Source of the DNA: Croceimicrobium sp963977415
Lineage (GTDB): Bacteria; Bacteroidota; Bacteroidia; Flavobacteriales; Schleiferiaceae
Assembly: GCA_963977415.1 (NCBI GenBank)
Contig: CAXBOS010000017.1
Coordinates: forward strand, 8,400 to 72,399
DNA: 64,000 bases
Direction: 5' to 3'
A model generated the notes under the pieces. That model was not told the origin of the DNA. It was given only the letters and a program-made list of their open reading frames with translations, and searched no databases. This document shows positions 17,030 through 25,531 of this stretch, piece after piece. Both the position numbers and the translations under genes were made by a program. Numbering within the stretch: position 1 is the first letter of the stretch; each line of letters opens with the position of its first letter.

Positions 17030-20000
17030 TTACTTTACCAGCAGTTTTTTCATTAGATACCCGTAATTACTTTCTAGCATTACTTGATAGATACCGGAGC
17101 CTAGTTTGCCAATATTAATAATATGCTCTTGCTGCGATTCAAATTTTTGGTGTAATACTAGCTTTCCTTGTGCGTCAAAAATCTTAAGCTCTTTCAGCTC
17201 TAAATTAGGGCTGTCGTGATCAATATTTAAATAATCGTCAGCCGGGTTGGGATATATCTGAATACTGGCATGTGCTTCATACTCCTCCAAACCAATTTGA
17301 TTCAGGCGAAATTCTTTAATATCTTGACCGCCACAGTTATTGGTAACGGTTAGTTTCACTTTGTAAATGAGACTAGGGGTGGTGTAAATATGGATGGGAT
17401 TAATACCTGTACCCGTATTTCCGTCGCCAAAATCCCAAGCATAATTACTGCCGCCAGTACTTAAACTTGCATCAAATTGTATTCTTAGCCCAGCGTTGAT
17501 GGGGCTAAGTACAGAGTAGGTCCAATCGGCTTTAGGTGGTAAACAGCCAGGAATATTTCGCGTGTTTCTAACCGTATCTCCACAAGCATTCCAACTAGTT
17601 AGAGTCACAACTTTGGTATTGGCATCAGCATATTTTACGGCTACGCTATCACCAGTTGCAGTAAAACCATCATCTAAATCCCAGCGATATCCCGTGGCAT
17701 TATTACCCGGGTTCGCAAAAAAGCGGGTAGAATCGTTACTAAAGCTATTGGTGAAATTCGCCCGCAAAGTATCGCAAACCGTTATATTGCTTACAATAGT
17801 ATCAGAATTACCACAATCGTTAAAGGCAATTAAGGTGATAGTATAAACTCCAGACCCCGGGAAATTATAATTCGGATTCTGAACAAAGCTGCTGTCTAGG
17901 CCTCCAAATTGCCAGAATAGGGAGTCGGCATTGTTTGAAGTCGATTGGAAACTACGTCTTAAAAACCTTCCATTAAAGGTGAAGTTGGCTGTTACCGTAT
18001 CGCACACTAATGTAGATAGGGTATCAATTAGGCTGTTGCTGGCTAAGGCGAAACAGCTGTCGAAGAGCTCAATTACGTAATCGGTACTGGCAGTTAAACC
18101 ACCAATACTGTAAGGACTTGTAACATTAGGAACTACCGTAGCTGCTGCGGGTCCTGCGACTGCTGGATACCATCTTAAATTTGTAATAGAACCAGTATTT
18201 GTGCTTTGCCAACTAAAGTCAATACTGTTGTAGGTGGCATTTGTGAGGTTTAAATTTATTGGCGCTCCGCAACTTGGACCGAGGTTTTCGATGCGCATTT
18301 CATCTACTGCAATGTCGCCTCTGAGGTTTAAGGCTTGGGCACGGAATATCACTACAATCGTATCACCAATATAGGGGCTTAAGTCAACGGAATCTTCTAG
18401 CCAAGCACTAGTTTTACTGGTTTGTTGTTGGCCACTAATAGTTTTAACTGTTAGGTTATTTCCGTTATTCTGAGTGTTTAATCTTACCTGTAAATTGTTG
18501 ATGCCATTTCCATACATGTGATATTTAAAGTAGAGGAAAGGATTACTGGCATTAATGATGGCTATTTGAGGACTGGAAATAGTACCATTGGTGGCAGACA
18601 CACTGGAAGACTCGAAGTTGATAAATTTTCCGCTACCACTGGCATCTGCGCTAGGGCCATTATTAAACGAGGGGTTGTTTGTGCGAGGGCCCCAGCGATT
18701 GTTGATCGTGTTACTCGGTCTACTCCAGCAAGCGTTTATTTGATCGCCAAAGTTTATTCCTCCGAACCCTTCTACCCAAGTATTGTTATCAAAATTTTCT
18801 GAAAAAGGCAAAGTGCTTACTCCGCAGGCAGTTTGCCCAAAGACAGGGCCTGTCCAAAAGCTAACATCACCGGCGGCACATGAGTCTTGAACAAAAATTT
18901 CGTAATTCGTATTGGGGTTCAAGCCGTTAATAGTAAATGGATTACTAGGGGCACTTATTATTGTGAAAGGACTAGTACTTCCAACAGCACGATAGCGAAT
19001 TTGCCAATTCGTAGCACCGCCGCTCGTCCAGCTAACATTAATTGAGTTAGTGGTTGTAATGTTTACATTAAAATTAGTTGGACTGGGGCAGGTCGGGGAA
19101 TTGTCTATACGAACATCATCGATAGCACTTTCTCCAAAAAAGGCATTGGCATTTGTTCGGAAAAACCGGAAACGCACACTTATAGTATCATTGAGGTAAC
19201 TATTAAGGTTAACTATCCTTTCTAGCCAAGCGGCAGTTGCGGTGCTTTGTTGTTGGCCAGTAATAGTACTTAAAGTTGTGTAAGCCCCACCAGTTGATAC
19301 CGCAACTTCTAATTTATCTATGTCATTGCCGAACATGTGATACCAAAAACGCAGTTCAGGTGTAGTTAAATTCGATAAATCAATTTGTGGGCTAATAATA
19401 TCGGTAAAGAGATTTGTAGCCCCAAAACCTTGCCTTTGGCTAAAAATGTACTTGCCCGATCCTGAAGTATTATCGCCGGAAGGACCAGTGTTTGGAATGG
19501 GACTAGCTCCTTGGTTAGGTGCTACAAAGTAGCCGCCTGTTTCACTTCTATTCCAACAGGCATCAATACTTCCTGGACTAGTGAAATTGGAGGGAATCCA
19601 AGCCGTGCCGTCAAAATTTTCGAAGTAGGGAGCTGTAACTGCATTACAAGCCGTTCGGAAACTTATAGGCCCGGTCCAAATAGAAACATCGCCCACAGCA
19701 CAGCTGTCGCGCACATAGGCTTCGTAATTAGTATTCGGACTTAAGCCTGTTATTGCTCCTAGATTGGTGTTACTATTTATTAGTGTTCCGTTATTAGCAT
19801 TAAAACCTGGGCTTCCATAACTAATATTCCAGTTATTAGCGCCCCCGCTCAGCCATTGTAAGTCTGCGCTAGTACTGGTGACACCAAGCAAAGTAATATT
19901 TTGAGGGCGCGGGCATGAAGGTGCTTCATCAATATTTACATCGTCTATAGCAATGTCTGACAAAGTAGAATTACCAATTTTAGATCCAACAAAGCGAATA

Positions 20001-21652
20001 CTAATAGTGTCATTTACATTAGATGACAAGCTGATAATAATTTCCTTCCAACTATCAGTTTTACTATTCTGTTGCTGCCCCGTTTGAGTATCCTTTAAAA
20101 TCCATCCACTGCCATTATTGATGTAAGTTTTAAGGTTATCAATGCCACTACCGTAAGAATGTAAATAAAAAGTAAGCTGGGGGTTGGTGAGGCCTACTAA
20201 GCTTATTAAAGGAGACTCTAGCTGAGCTTCAGGACTATTGCTTGAAAAGCCAATGGTCTCAGTAAACATATAATTAGCCGATCCTGTCGTATGGTCTCCT
20301 TGCGGACCAGTTGTGGTCGCCGTAAATTGAGGCGGACCAGTGGCCCATGCAAATGGCGTTAAAGGGCTGCGAGACCAACAAGAATTAATGGATCCAATAG
20401 TATTAAAGCCTACACCAGGCGTGAAACTAGACCCGTCAAAGTTCTCAACATAAGGCGTGCTAACAGGATTACACTTGGTTTTAAAACTAACTGGCCCAGT
20501 CCAAATTGATACATCACTGGCTCCACAACTGTCTCTTATGTAGGCTTCGTAGGTGGTGTTTGGGCTTAATCCTGAAATGCTTGATGGGTTTGAATTAAGA
20601 TTTACGATAGTGCCTGAATTTGCACCGAACCCAGGTGAACCATAGCTTATTTGCCAGTTATTGGCTCCACCGGTAGTCCAGTTGAAAAAAGCTTCAGTGC
20701 TGGTAGTGTAGGTGCTCGAAAACTGTGTTGGTCTAGCACAGCTCGGGGCTTCCTCAATAGAAAAATCATCGATGCTGGCCGCATTCTGAAAGCCGATGCT
20801 TGCTTGAGAATAGCTGAATTTCACCCTTATGGTATCATTGGCGTAAGCACTCAGGTTTATCGGGCTCTCTAGCCAACTATCGGTGCCAGCCGTTTGTTGT
20901 TGGCCGCTTAATGTTTGTACTAAGGAATAAGTTTGACCTAAATCGCTTGAAACGTAAACTTTTAATTCATCTATGCTGCCGCCAAACATATGATACCAAA
21001 ATTTTAACTGCGGATTCGTAAGTGGGCCCAAGTCTACCAAAGGAGATTCGAAAATTGCAGTATCTGGAAAGGTGTTGGTGAAGCCAGCGCGGTCTATTTG
21101 CATATATTTACCGCTACCCGACCTGCTGCTGCTTGGGCCAGTTACTCCATTTGGGAAAGCCGGTGGCCCGGGCTTCCAAAGCATGCCAATGCTGCTAGGT
21201 GTTCTTTGCCAACAAGAGTTTATGGAACCTTGGGTGTTAAAGTTACCTACAACCCAAGCGCCTCCATCAAAGTTAGCCGTAAAAGGAGCAGTTTGCACGG
21301 CACATGAAGTAGTAGCTAATACAAATGCAGGCCAGGGATTCGATCCAGAAGTACAAACTTCGCGCACTTGAATGGCGTAAGTTGTGCTGGTGTTAAGTCC
21401 ATTAATTGTGTAGGGGTTACTATTTATAGTACTAACTGGTGCGAAATTTATATTGCCACCCTGAGTAACATATCGCAACTGGAAAGAAGTGGTGCTAGTT
21501 CCTGACCAGGTAATAGTAATGCTGTTTGGTCCATATGAAATGGCCCGCAAATTTGTTGGAGTATTGCAGGCGCTAGCGGTATTGATTTGACTAAAAAAAG
21601 CAAAAAAGGCAAAAAGTACCAGGTTAAGGCGGCAGAGACGAATGGCACTCAT
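17030..21652 (-). CDS. Giant T9SS-exported surface protein with tandem FN3/choice-of-anchor-J modules and PKD domains
   Basis: A 1540-residue protein. A signal peptide is followed by five fibronectin type III domains (about 30-117, 300-392, 576-668, 850-940, 1125-1210) alternating with four jelly-roll, MAM-like choice-of-anchor-J domains. Each jelly roll carries an FDG/FDN opening and an IN/IDxCW motif; these motifs fall near residues 147, 422, 697 and 974, a strict period of about 275. Three PKD-like domains follow (WQFGG, DLDDG, WDFGDG near 1247, 1330 and 1407). The last 75 residues form a type A T9SS sorting domain (IQIYPNPADDYLNI to LLVK). It is probably an adhesin or surface-attached recognition protein; no catalytic motif was seen. 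It is a single gene with its own terminator. Confidence 0.9.
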   Translation of the reverse strand: MSAIRLCRLNLVLFAFFAFFSQINTASACNTPTNLRAISYGPNSITITWSGTSTTSFQLRYVTQGGNINFAPVSTINSNPYTINGLNTSTTYAIQVREVCTSGSNPWPAFVLATTSCAVQTAPFTANFDGGAWVVGNFNTQGSINSCWQRTPSSIGMLWKPGPPAFPNGVTGPSSSRSGSGKYMQIDRAGFTNTFPDTAIFESPLVDLGPLTNPQLKFWYHMFGGSIDELKVYVSSDLGQTYSLVQTLSGQQQTAGTDSWLESPINLSAYANDTIRVKFSYSQASIGFQNAASIDDFSIEEAPSCARPTQFSSTYTTSTEAFFNWTTGGANNWQISYGSPGFGANSGTIVNLNSNPSSISGLSPNTTYEAYIRDSCGASDVSIWTGPVSFKTKCNPVSTPYVENFDGSSFTPGVGFNTIGSINSCWSRSPLTPFAWATGPPQFTATTTGPQGDHTTGSANYMFTETIGFSSNSPEAQLESPLISLVGLTNPQLTFYLHSYGSGIDNLKTYINNGSGWILKDTQTGQQQNSKTDSWKEIIISLSSNVNDTISIRFVGSKIGNSTLSDIAIDDVNIDEAPSCPRPQNITLLGVTSTSADLQWLSGGANNWNISYGSPGFNANNGTLINSNTNLGAITGLSPNTNYEAYVRDSCAVGDVSIWTGPISFRTACNAVTAPYFENFDGTAWIPSNFTSPGSIDACWNRSETGGYFVAPNQGASPIPNTGPSGDNTSGSGKYIFSQRQGFGATNLFTDIISPQIDLSNLTTPELRFWYHMFGNDIDKLEVAVSTGGAYTTLSTITGQQQSTATAAWLERIVNLNSYLNDTISVRFRFFRTNANAFFGESAIDDVRIDNSPTCPSPTNFNVNITTTNSINVSWTSGGATNWQIRYRAVGSTSPFTIISAPSNPFTINGLNPNTNYEIFVQDSCAAGDVSFWTGPVFGQTACGVSTLPFSENFDNNTWVEGFGGINFGDQINACWSRPSNTINNRWGPRTNNPSFNNGPSADASGSGKFINFESSSVSATNGTISSPQIAIINASNPFLYFKYHMYGNGINNLQVRLNTQNNGNNLTVKTISGQQQTSKTSAWLEDSVDLSPYIGDTIVVIFRAQALNLRGDIAVDEMRIENLGPSCGAPINLNLTNATYNSIDFSWQSTNTGSITNLRWYPAVAGPAAATVVPNVTSPYSIGGLTASTDYVIELFDSCFALASNSLIDTLSTLVCDTVTANFTFNGRFLRRSFQSTSNNADSLFWQFGGLDSSFVQNPNYNFPGSGVYTITLIAFNDCGNSDTIVSNITVCDTLRANFTNSFSNDSTRFFANPGNNATGYRWDLDDGFTATGDSVAVKYADANTKVVTLTSWNACGDTVRNTRNIPGCLPPKADWTYSVLSPINAGLRIQFDASLSTGGSNYAWDFGDGNTGTGINPIHIYTTPSLIYKVKLTVTNNCGGQDIKEFRLNQIGLEEYEAHASIQIYPNPADDYLNIDHDSPNLELKELKIFDAQGKLVLHQKFESQQEHIINIGKLGSGIYQVMLESNYGYLMKKLLVK

Positions 21653-21733
21653 ATTTTATCCTAATTTTTAAAAATTATGCTACTTAAACATAACGCGAAT
21701 TGAGTAAATTGGTTGGTTTAAGCAACAACCTAA

Positions 21734-23689
21734 TTAGGCAACGGCGGGTAGCATCACTTTAAAGCAAGTTCCAAGGCTAATTGTTGAGCTAATTTCCATA
21801 TTTCCAGACATTTTCTGTAAGAAGTCTAAACTTATTTTGAGGCCAAAGCCAGTTCCTGTTTCTCCCGACGTTCCATTTTGGCTAGTAAAAGAATCACCGC
21901 TTAATATTTTCTCTACCATTTTAGCCTCCATGCCATGTCCTTGGTCGCAGATTTCTATCTCAATGAGATTTTCTCGCTTCAAAATTTTAATCGTAATGGT
22001 TTTTCCCTTAGGCGAAAATTTGATTGCGTTGCTTATCAAATTTCGAATCACCGTCATTAACATTCTTTCATCAGCAAGGGCAAAACAATTTTCATCCGAT
22101 TGAAAATCTAATCCAATACTTTTTTGATGCAAGGTCGGCTGATTAAGAGCGATTATATTCTGACACAAAGCCTTAATGTCAATTTTTTGCTTTTTCACGA
22201 GCATGTTGGACTCGCTAGAATAGGACCAGCTTAAAAGGTTTTCTAATAAGCTGAAGCTACTTATAGTGCTGGTTTGCAACATGTCTAAAAATTCAGTGGT
22301 AATTAAATTTTTATCATTTCGCATCAGATTTAAGGCTTGACCTAGGCTTGCGATTGGCCCTTTTAAGTCATGACCAATTATGTTGAGTACTCTACTTTGT
22401 TGATTATTTAGTCTTTCTAAAGCTTGATTTTTAATTTCTAGCTGTTCAGTTTTTTCCACTATTTTAGACTCAAGTAGCTGGTTTAGAGCTTCAACGTTAA
22501 TTTTATTTTTTTCTAAGGCAGAAAAGGCCTCTTTGCGGGCTACATCCCTTTCTATCTGCAGTGTATTTATGCGATCTGCTAAAGCAGCAAATAATAGAAT
22601 TACATCAATAGCAGAACCAATTTGGCTAGCATGAAGGCTGAACTCGGAAAGAGGGATAATTGAAAGGCGTTGTAAAATCGTAATTATCACACCCACTAAA
22701 AAAACACTCCAAGCGAGAATAAAGAAACGCGCAGGTTTGTAACCTTGGAGGTATAAAATAATACCAGCTACAAGCATTAGTAAACAACCGAGAAGTCCCA
22801 CAATTTGAACAATCTGATTTGCGAGGCTGATATTACCAAAAAGCAAAATTGGGAAAACGGAAAAATTGAAAATGAGCGAAACCCACAATAATTTATTAAG
22901 CTTTGGTGCTTGCTTTCTGGTATTCAAGAACTCCATGCTAAAGAGGGTCGAAAAAATGCCTAAACCAAAAATCCAGGGCTCGTATATGTTAAATGAAGGA
23001 TATTCAGGCCAGAGGTATTGGAAGGCATAACCGCTAAGATGTAGTACAATAAAACTAGTGCCTATTAAATGGCCCACGTAAGCAAAAAACACTCGTGAAC
23101 CGCGACTAATAAGGCCAATAATAATGGCACCAAGAATGGCCAATATCATCAAGCCGAGATAAGTAGCCTGCAGAAAATCACGTTTGCCTAAAACGGTGTC
23201 AACATATTCCTGGTTAATTATTTTTAGGGGTAACTGAAGGTTTAATTTCGATCTAGCCTTGAGGTAAATGAGATTAGTATTGGGCGGAATGCTGAACCGG
23301 AAAAGATTATCCTTAATTGGTCTAGTGTCAAAGGCTAAATAGCTGCCAGTTAAAAAGCGAGCACTGAGACTATCCCCAGAGAAACTCCAAAAGCTAAGAC
23401 TATCAATTAGTGGATAGTCGATTAATAAAAAACGTTGCTCTTGTTCATTAGGGTCTAAGTAAATCTTAATCCAAATATTTTGATCGAGATCGGCAAAATT
23501 CAGCTCCTTATCTTTAACCGGAATAAAGCTAGCATCTTTAATACTTTCAAGTGAGGAGGTGTTGTCTACATCAACATAGTAAAAGACGGAATCTTGATGC
23601 CACTGCGAAGAGGCAAATATGGACATTGTCGGGCCTAAAACAAAAAGGCCAAGAAGAAAAATTAGTGTTTGTCTTTTCAAGTTATTCAA
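21734..23689 (-). CDS. 7TM-DISM sensor histidine kinase
   Basis: A 651-residue kinase. A signal peptide leads into an extracytoplasmic 7TMR-DISMED2-like beta-sandwich (about 30-170), then seven membrane helices (about 180-385), a coiled coil (about 375-430), the HisKA dimerisation domain with the phospho-acceptor in IGHDLKGP (about 440), and the ATPase domain with N box NLISNAIKFS, G1 DQGHGM and G2 GTGFGL (about 616). It would sense a small ligand or carbohydrate outside the membrane. No response regulator lies beside it, so it is an orphan. It is transcribed divergently from the Crp/Fnr regulator gene. Confidence 0.93.
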   Translation of the reverse strand: MNNLKRQTLIFLLGLFVLGPTMSIFASSQWHQDSVFYYVDVDNTSSLESIKDASFIPVKDKELNFADLDQNIWIKIYLDPNEQEQRFLLIDYPLIDSLSFWSFSGDSLSARFLTGSYLAFDTRPIKDNLFRFSIPPNTNLIYLKARSKLNLQLPLKIINQEYVDTVLGKRDFLQATYLGLMILAILGAIIIGLISRGSRVFFAYVGHLIGTSFIVLHLSGYAFQYLWPEYPSFNIYEPWIFGLGIFSTLFSMEFLNTRKQAPKLNKLLWVSLIFNFSVFPILLFGNISLANQIVQIVGLLGCLLMLVAGIILYLQGYKPARFFILAWSVFLVGVIITILQRLSIIPLSEFSLHASQIGSAIDVILLFAALADRINTLQIERDVARKEAFSALEKNKINVEALNQLLESKIVEKTEQLEIKNQALERLNNQQSRVLNIIGHDLKGPIASLGQALNLMRNDKNLITTEFLDMLQTSTISSFSLLENLLSWSYSSESNMLVKKQKIDIKALCQNIIALNQPTLHQKSIGLDFQSDENCFALADERMLMTVIRNLISNAIKFSPKGKTITIKILKRENLIEIEICDQGHGMEAKMVEKILSGDSFTSQNGTSGETGTGFGLKISLDFLQKMSGNMEISSTISLGTCFKVMLPAVA

Positions 23690-23766
23690 GAAATCCCTGT
23701 ATTGATTGTAAATTTACACAATTAGAAAACACCTAATGCAAGAGTCCCAGTGCGGGAAGACAAAAT

Positions 23767-24426
23767 ATGGACACAAAAGAAGAGAACCTTGATGTAATTT
23801 CTATCTTAAAACAAAACTTTCCAGTTTTTCATAATCAGGATCTTATAGCTAAAATGGCTAAGGAAGCGCGCTGGTTTAAGCATGAAAAGGAAGAAACTAT
23901 TGTTGGTTTTGGAGAATACCCAAAGTGGATCCCACTAGTTACAAATGGCGCGATAAAAATTAGCCGCGCCGATGAAGAAGGAGGAGAGATCTTTTTATAT
24001 TATCTCTATCCTGGTCAAACTTGCGCCATGACCTTAAATTGCTGCATGGTCGATAAACCTAGCGAGGTAAAAGCTATTGCAGAAGAGGGCACGGAGTATT
24101 TGGGGCTTCCCAGAAAATCTTTGCCACAATGGATGCTTGAATTTGACGAATGGCGTCAGTTTACCTTAGAGACCTACAACGAACGCTACGAAAATCTTCT
24201 GGCCACAATTGATGCTATTGCTTTTCAAAAACTGGATGAACGCTTGCTCAACTTGCTTAAGGATAAAAGCATAGCTAAAGGAACGAACGAAATTGAGGTC
24301 ACCCACAAAAGCTTAGCAGAAGAGTTACATTCCTCTCGCGAAGTGATTTCACGCTTGCTCAAACAGTTGGAAAAAATGGGCAAAGTGCAACTAAGTAGAA
24401 ATAAAATTACGGTGAACCTAGGCTAG
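23767..24426 (+). CDS. Crp/Fnr-family transcriptional regulator
   Basis: A 219-residue regulator. An N-terminal cyclic-nucleotide-binding-like beta-barrel (about 15-135) is followed by the dimerisation helix and a winged helix-turn-helix (about 160-215, VTHKSLAEELHSSREVISRLLKQLEKMG). The barrel contains the cysteine-rich stretch TCAMTLNCCM instead of the phosphate-binding cassette of true Crp, so cAMP is unlikely to be the signal; a redox or metal signal is possible but not shown. The next two genes on the same strand each carry a TGA-N6-TCA dyad upstream, the expected type of site, making a local regulon likely. Confidence 0.92.
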   Translation: MDTKEENLDVISILKQNFPVFHNQDLIAKMAKEARWFKHEKEETIVGFGEYPKWIPLVTNGAIKISRADEEGGEIFLYYLYPGQTCAMTLNCCMVDKPSEVKAIAEEGTEYLGLPRKSLPQWMLEFDEWRQFTLETYNERYENLLATIDAIAFQKLDERLLNLLKDKSIAKGTNEIEVTHKSLAEELHSSREVISRLLKQLEKMGKVQLSRNKITVNLG

Positions 24427-24445
24427 GCCTAAAACTTTGATCAGG

Positions 24446-24457
24446 TGACTTTTGTCA
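24446..24457 (+). promoter_or_regulatory. Candidate Crp/Fnr operator upstream of the dioxygenase-like gene
   Basis: TGAC-TTTT-GTCA is a perfect 4+4 dyad of the Crp/Fnr spacing class (TGA-N6-TCA). It lies 47 bases upstream of the next ATG, within the 77-bp gap after the regulator gene. Confidence 0.5.
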
Positions 24458-24503
24458 TACTTTTTCAAACAGATTTTTATGACCTTGTATTAAAATTAAG
24501 GCC

Positions 24504-25022
24504 ATGGAAACGATAAAAGATTTGGCTCAGCTAAAATATAATCTGAGTCTTGGTCCAGGTTATGGAGGTTATAGCGAACTGTTAAAGGCAATTGATTTCT
24601 CATCCGAAGAATTAAATAAATATTGTCAGTTTTCCGACCAACGCTACCAAAGGGTTCGATTATATGATAGCAATTTGATTGAAGCCGTTTTAAGCTGTTG
24701 GCAACCAAAGCAGGAAGGGAATATTCATAATTTCAACAATTCGGTAGGTTGGTTTAAGGTTTTGCGGGGGACAGTGGTTTTAGAAAACTTCGATTTAAGT
24801 CTAGATGCCCTTGAGCCGACGTATAGCCAAAGTTTTACTGAGGGTGAGATGGGTTTTCTAGATGATGATCTTGGCTTTCACCGCTTCAGAAGTAAGGGCT
24901 TAAATGAGGCGGTAGTCCTTCACTTTTATGCAGAAAAGTTAATGCATCGGGGTGTTTATGATCCTGTAAATGCCGAGGTAAAGATAATGGAGGCCGCCGT
25001 TGATAATAGTTTCGATGACTAA
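24504..25022 (+). CDS. Cysteine-dioxygenase-like cupin with an altered metal site
   Basis: A 172-residue cupin that aligns by eye with cysteine dioxygenase across its core: YQRVRLYD (the substrate Arg), LSCWQPKQ, IHNFNNSVGWFKVLRG, LGFHRF and AVVLHFY. Two of the three iron ligands are visible as H75 and H126, and the conserved HxY pair as H140/Y142. The middle ligand, H in the usual HDH motif, is F77 here (HNF), and the Ser of the Ser-His-Tyr triad is V138. It may therefore be inactive, use a two-His site, or have another role. It lies between the Crp/Fnr regulator and a rhodanese, which suggests a thiol or sulfur function. Confidence 0.78.
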   Translation: METIKDLAQLKYNLSLGPGYGGYSELLKAIDFSSEELNKYCQFSDQRYQRVRLYDSNLIEAVLSCWQPKQEGNIHNFNNSVGWFKVLRGTVVLENFDLSLDALEPTYSQSFTEGEMGFLDDDLGFHRFRSKGLNEAVVLHFYAEKLMHRGVYDPVNAEVKIMEAAVDNSFDD

Positions 25023-25031
25023 AGTCTAAAG

Positions 25032-25045
25032 GTGATACACATCAC
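25032..25045 (+). promoter_or_regulatory. Candidate Crp/Fnr operator upstream of the rhodanese gene
   Basis: GTGAT-ACAC-ATCAC is a perfect 5+5 dyad with a TGA-N6-TCA core, 47 bases before the rhodanese ATG. A second palindrome, AGCAAATTTGCT, lies at 25066-25077 between it and the gene. Confidence 0.55.
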
Positions 25046-25091
25046 TACCCAAGCCAAGCATTTAGAGCAAATTTGCTGAAAAATAAAGTAT

Positions 25092-25394
25092 ATGGGATTT
25101 TTCTCCTTTTTAAATTCAAAGAGCGATAAGATTAAAGAATGGAACGCTAAGGGCGCCATAATTGTGGATGTTCGAAGCAAAGAAGAGTTTCGCAGTGGTC
25201 ATATTAAAGGCGCTAAGAACATTCCTTTGCCCGGAATAAACACTAAATTGAAAGAGTTAAAAGGCTACGAAAAGCCAATCATTTTTTGCTGTGCTTCCGG
25301 AATGAGAAGTGGTCAAGCTACCGCAATCTCCAAACAAGCAGGTATTGAATGCATGAACGGCGGTGGCTGGAGCAGTCTATCAAGAAAATTGTAG
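25092..25394 (+). CDS. Single-domain rhodanese (thiosulfate/persulfide sulfurtransferase)
   Basis: A 100-residue protein, a single rhodanese domain with no export signal. The opening IIVDVRSKEEFRSGHIKGAKNIPL is diagnostic and the active loop is CASGMRS with the catalytic cysteine at C67 (a second cysteine, C66, precedes it). It carries sulfur as a persulfide from thiosulfate or low-molecular-weight persulfides to an acceptor. Its place after a Crp/Fnr regulator and a cysteine-dioxygenase-like gene suggests it belongs to the same sulfur-handling response, and a terminator closes the unit right behind it. Confidence 0.93.
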   Translation: MGFFSFLNSKSDKIKEWNAKGAIIVDVRSKEEFRSGHIKGAKNIPLPGINTKLKELKGYEKPIIFCCASGMRSGQATAISKQAGIECMNGGGWSSLSRKL

Positions 25395-25414
25395 TTTTTT
25401 TGGTTTATGTTTAG

Positions 25415-25455
25415 AGAGGGGCTTTTTGCATTAAGCAGAGAGCCCCTCTTTTTTA
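25415..25455 (+). terminator. Terminator after the rhodanese gene
   Basis: Arms AGAGGGGCT and AGCCCCTCT with a 17-base loop, followed by a T run. Confidence 0.82.
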
Positions 25456-25506
25456 GGTTTCATGGCTTCACTCTTCTTTAGTAGCTCCTGCAATAGCTGC
25501 ATAAAC

Positions 25507-25514
25507 TATCTTTG
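25507..25514 (+). promoter_or_regulatory. Predicted -7 box for the nucleoid-associated protein gene
   Basis: TATCTTTG matches TAnnTTTG, 17 bases before the ATG. Confidence 0.5.
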
Positions 25515-25531
25515 CGCCATATAATTTAGCC

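Noticed and set aside
18518..21371. Several plus-strand ORFs of 70-100 codons inside the giant surface protein
   Set aside because: They recur because the coding repeats recur; they are antisense shadows of a clear minus-strand gene.
17030..21652. Possible CRISPR or DNA-level repeat array
   Set aside because: The periodic similarity is at protein level (about 275 residues) with diverged DNA; there are no short identical direct repeats with unique spacers anywhere in the window.
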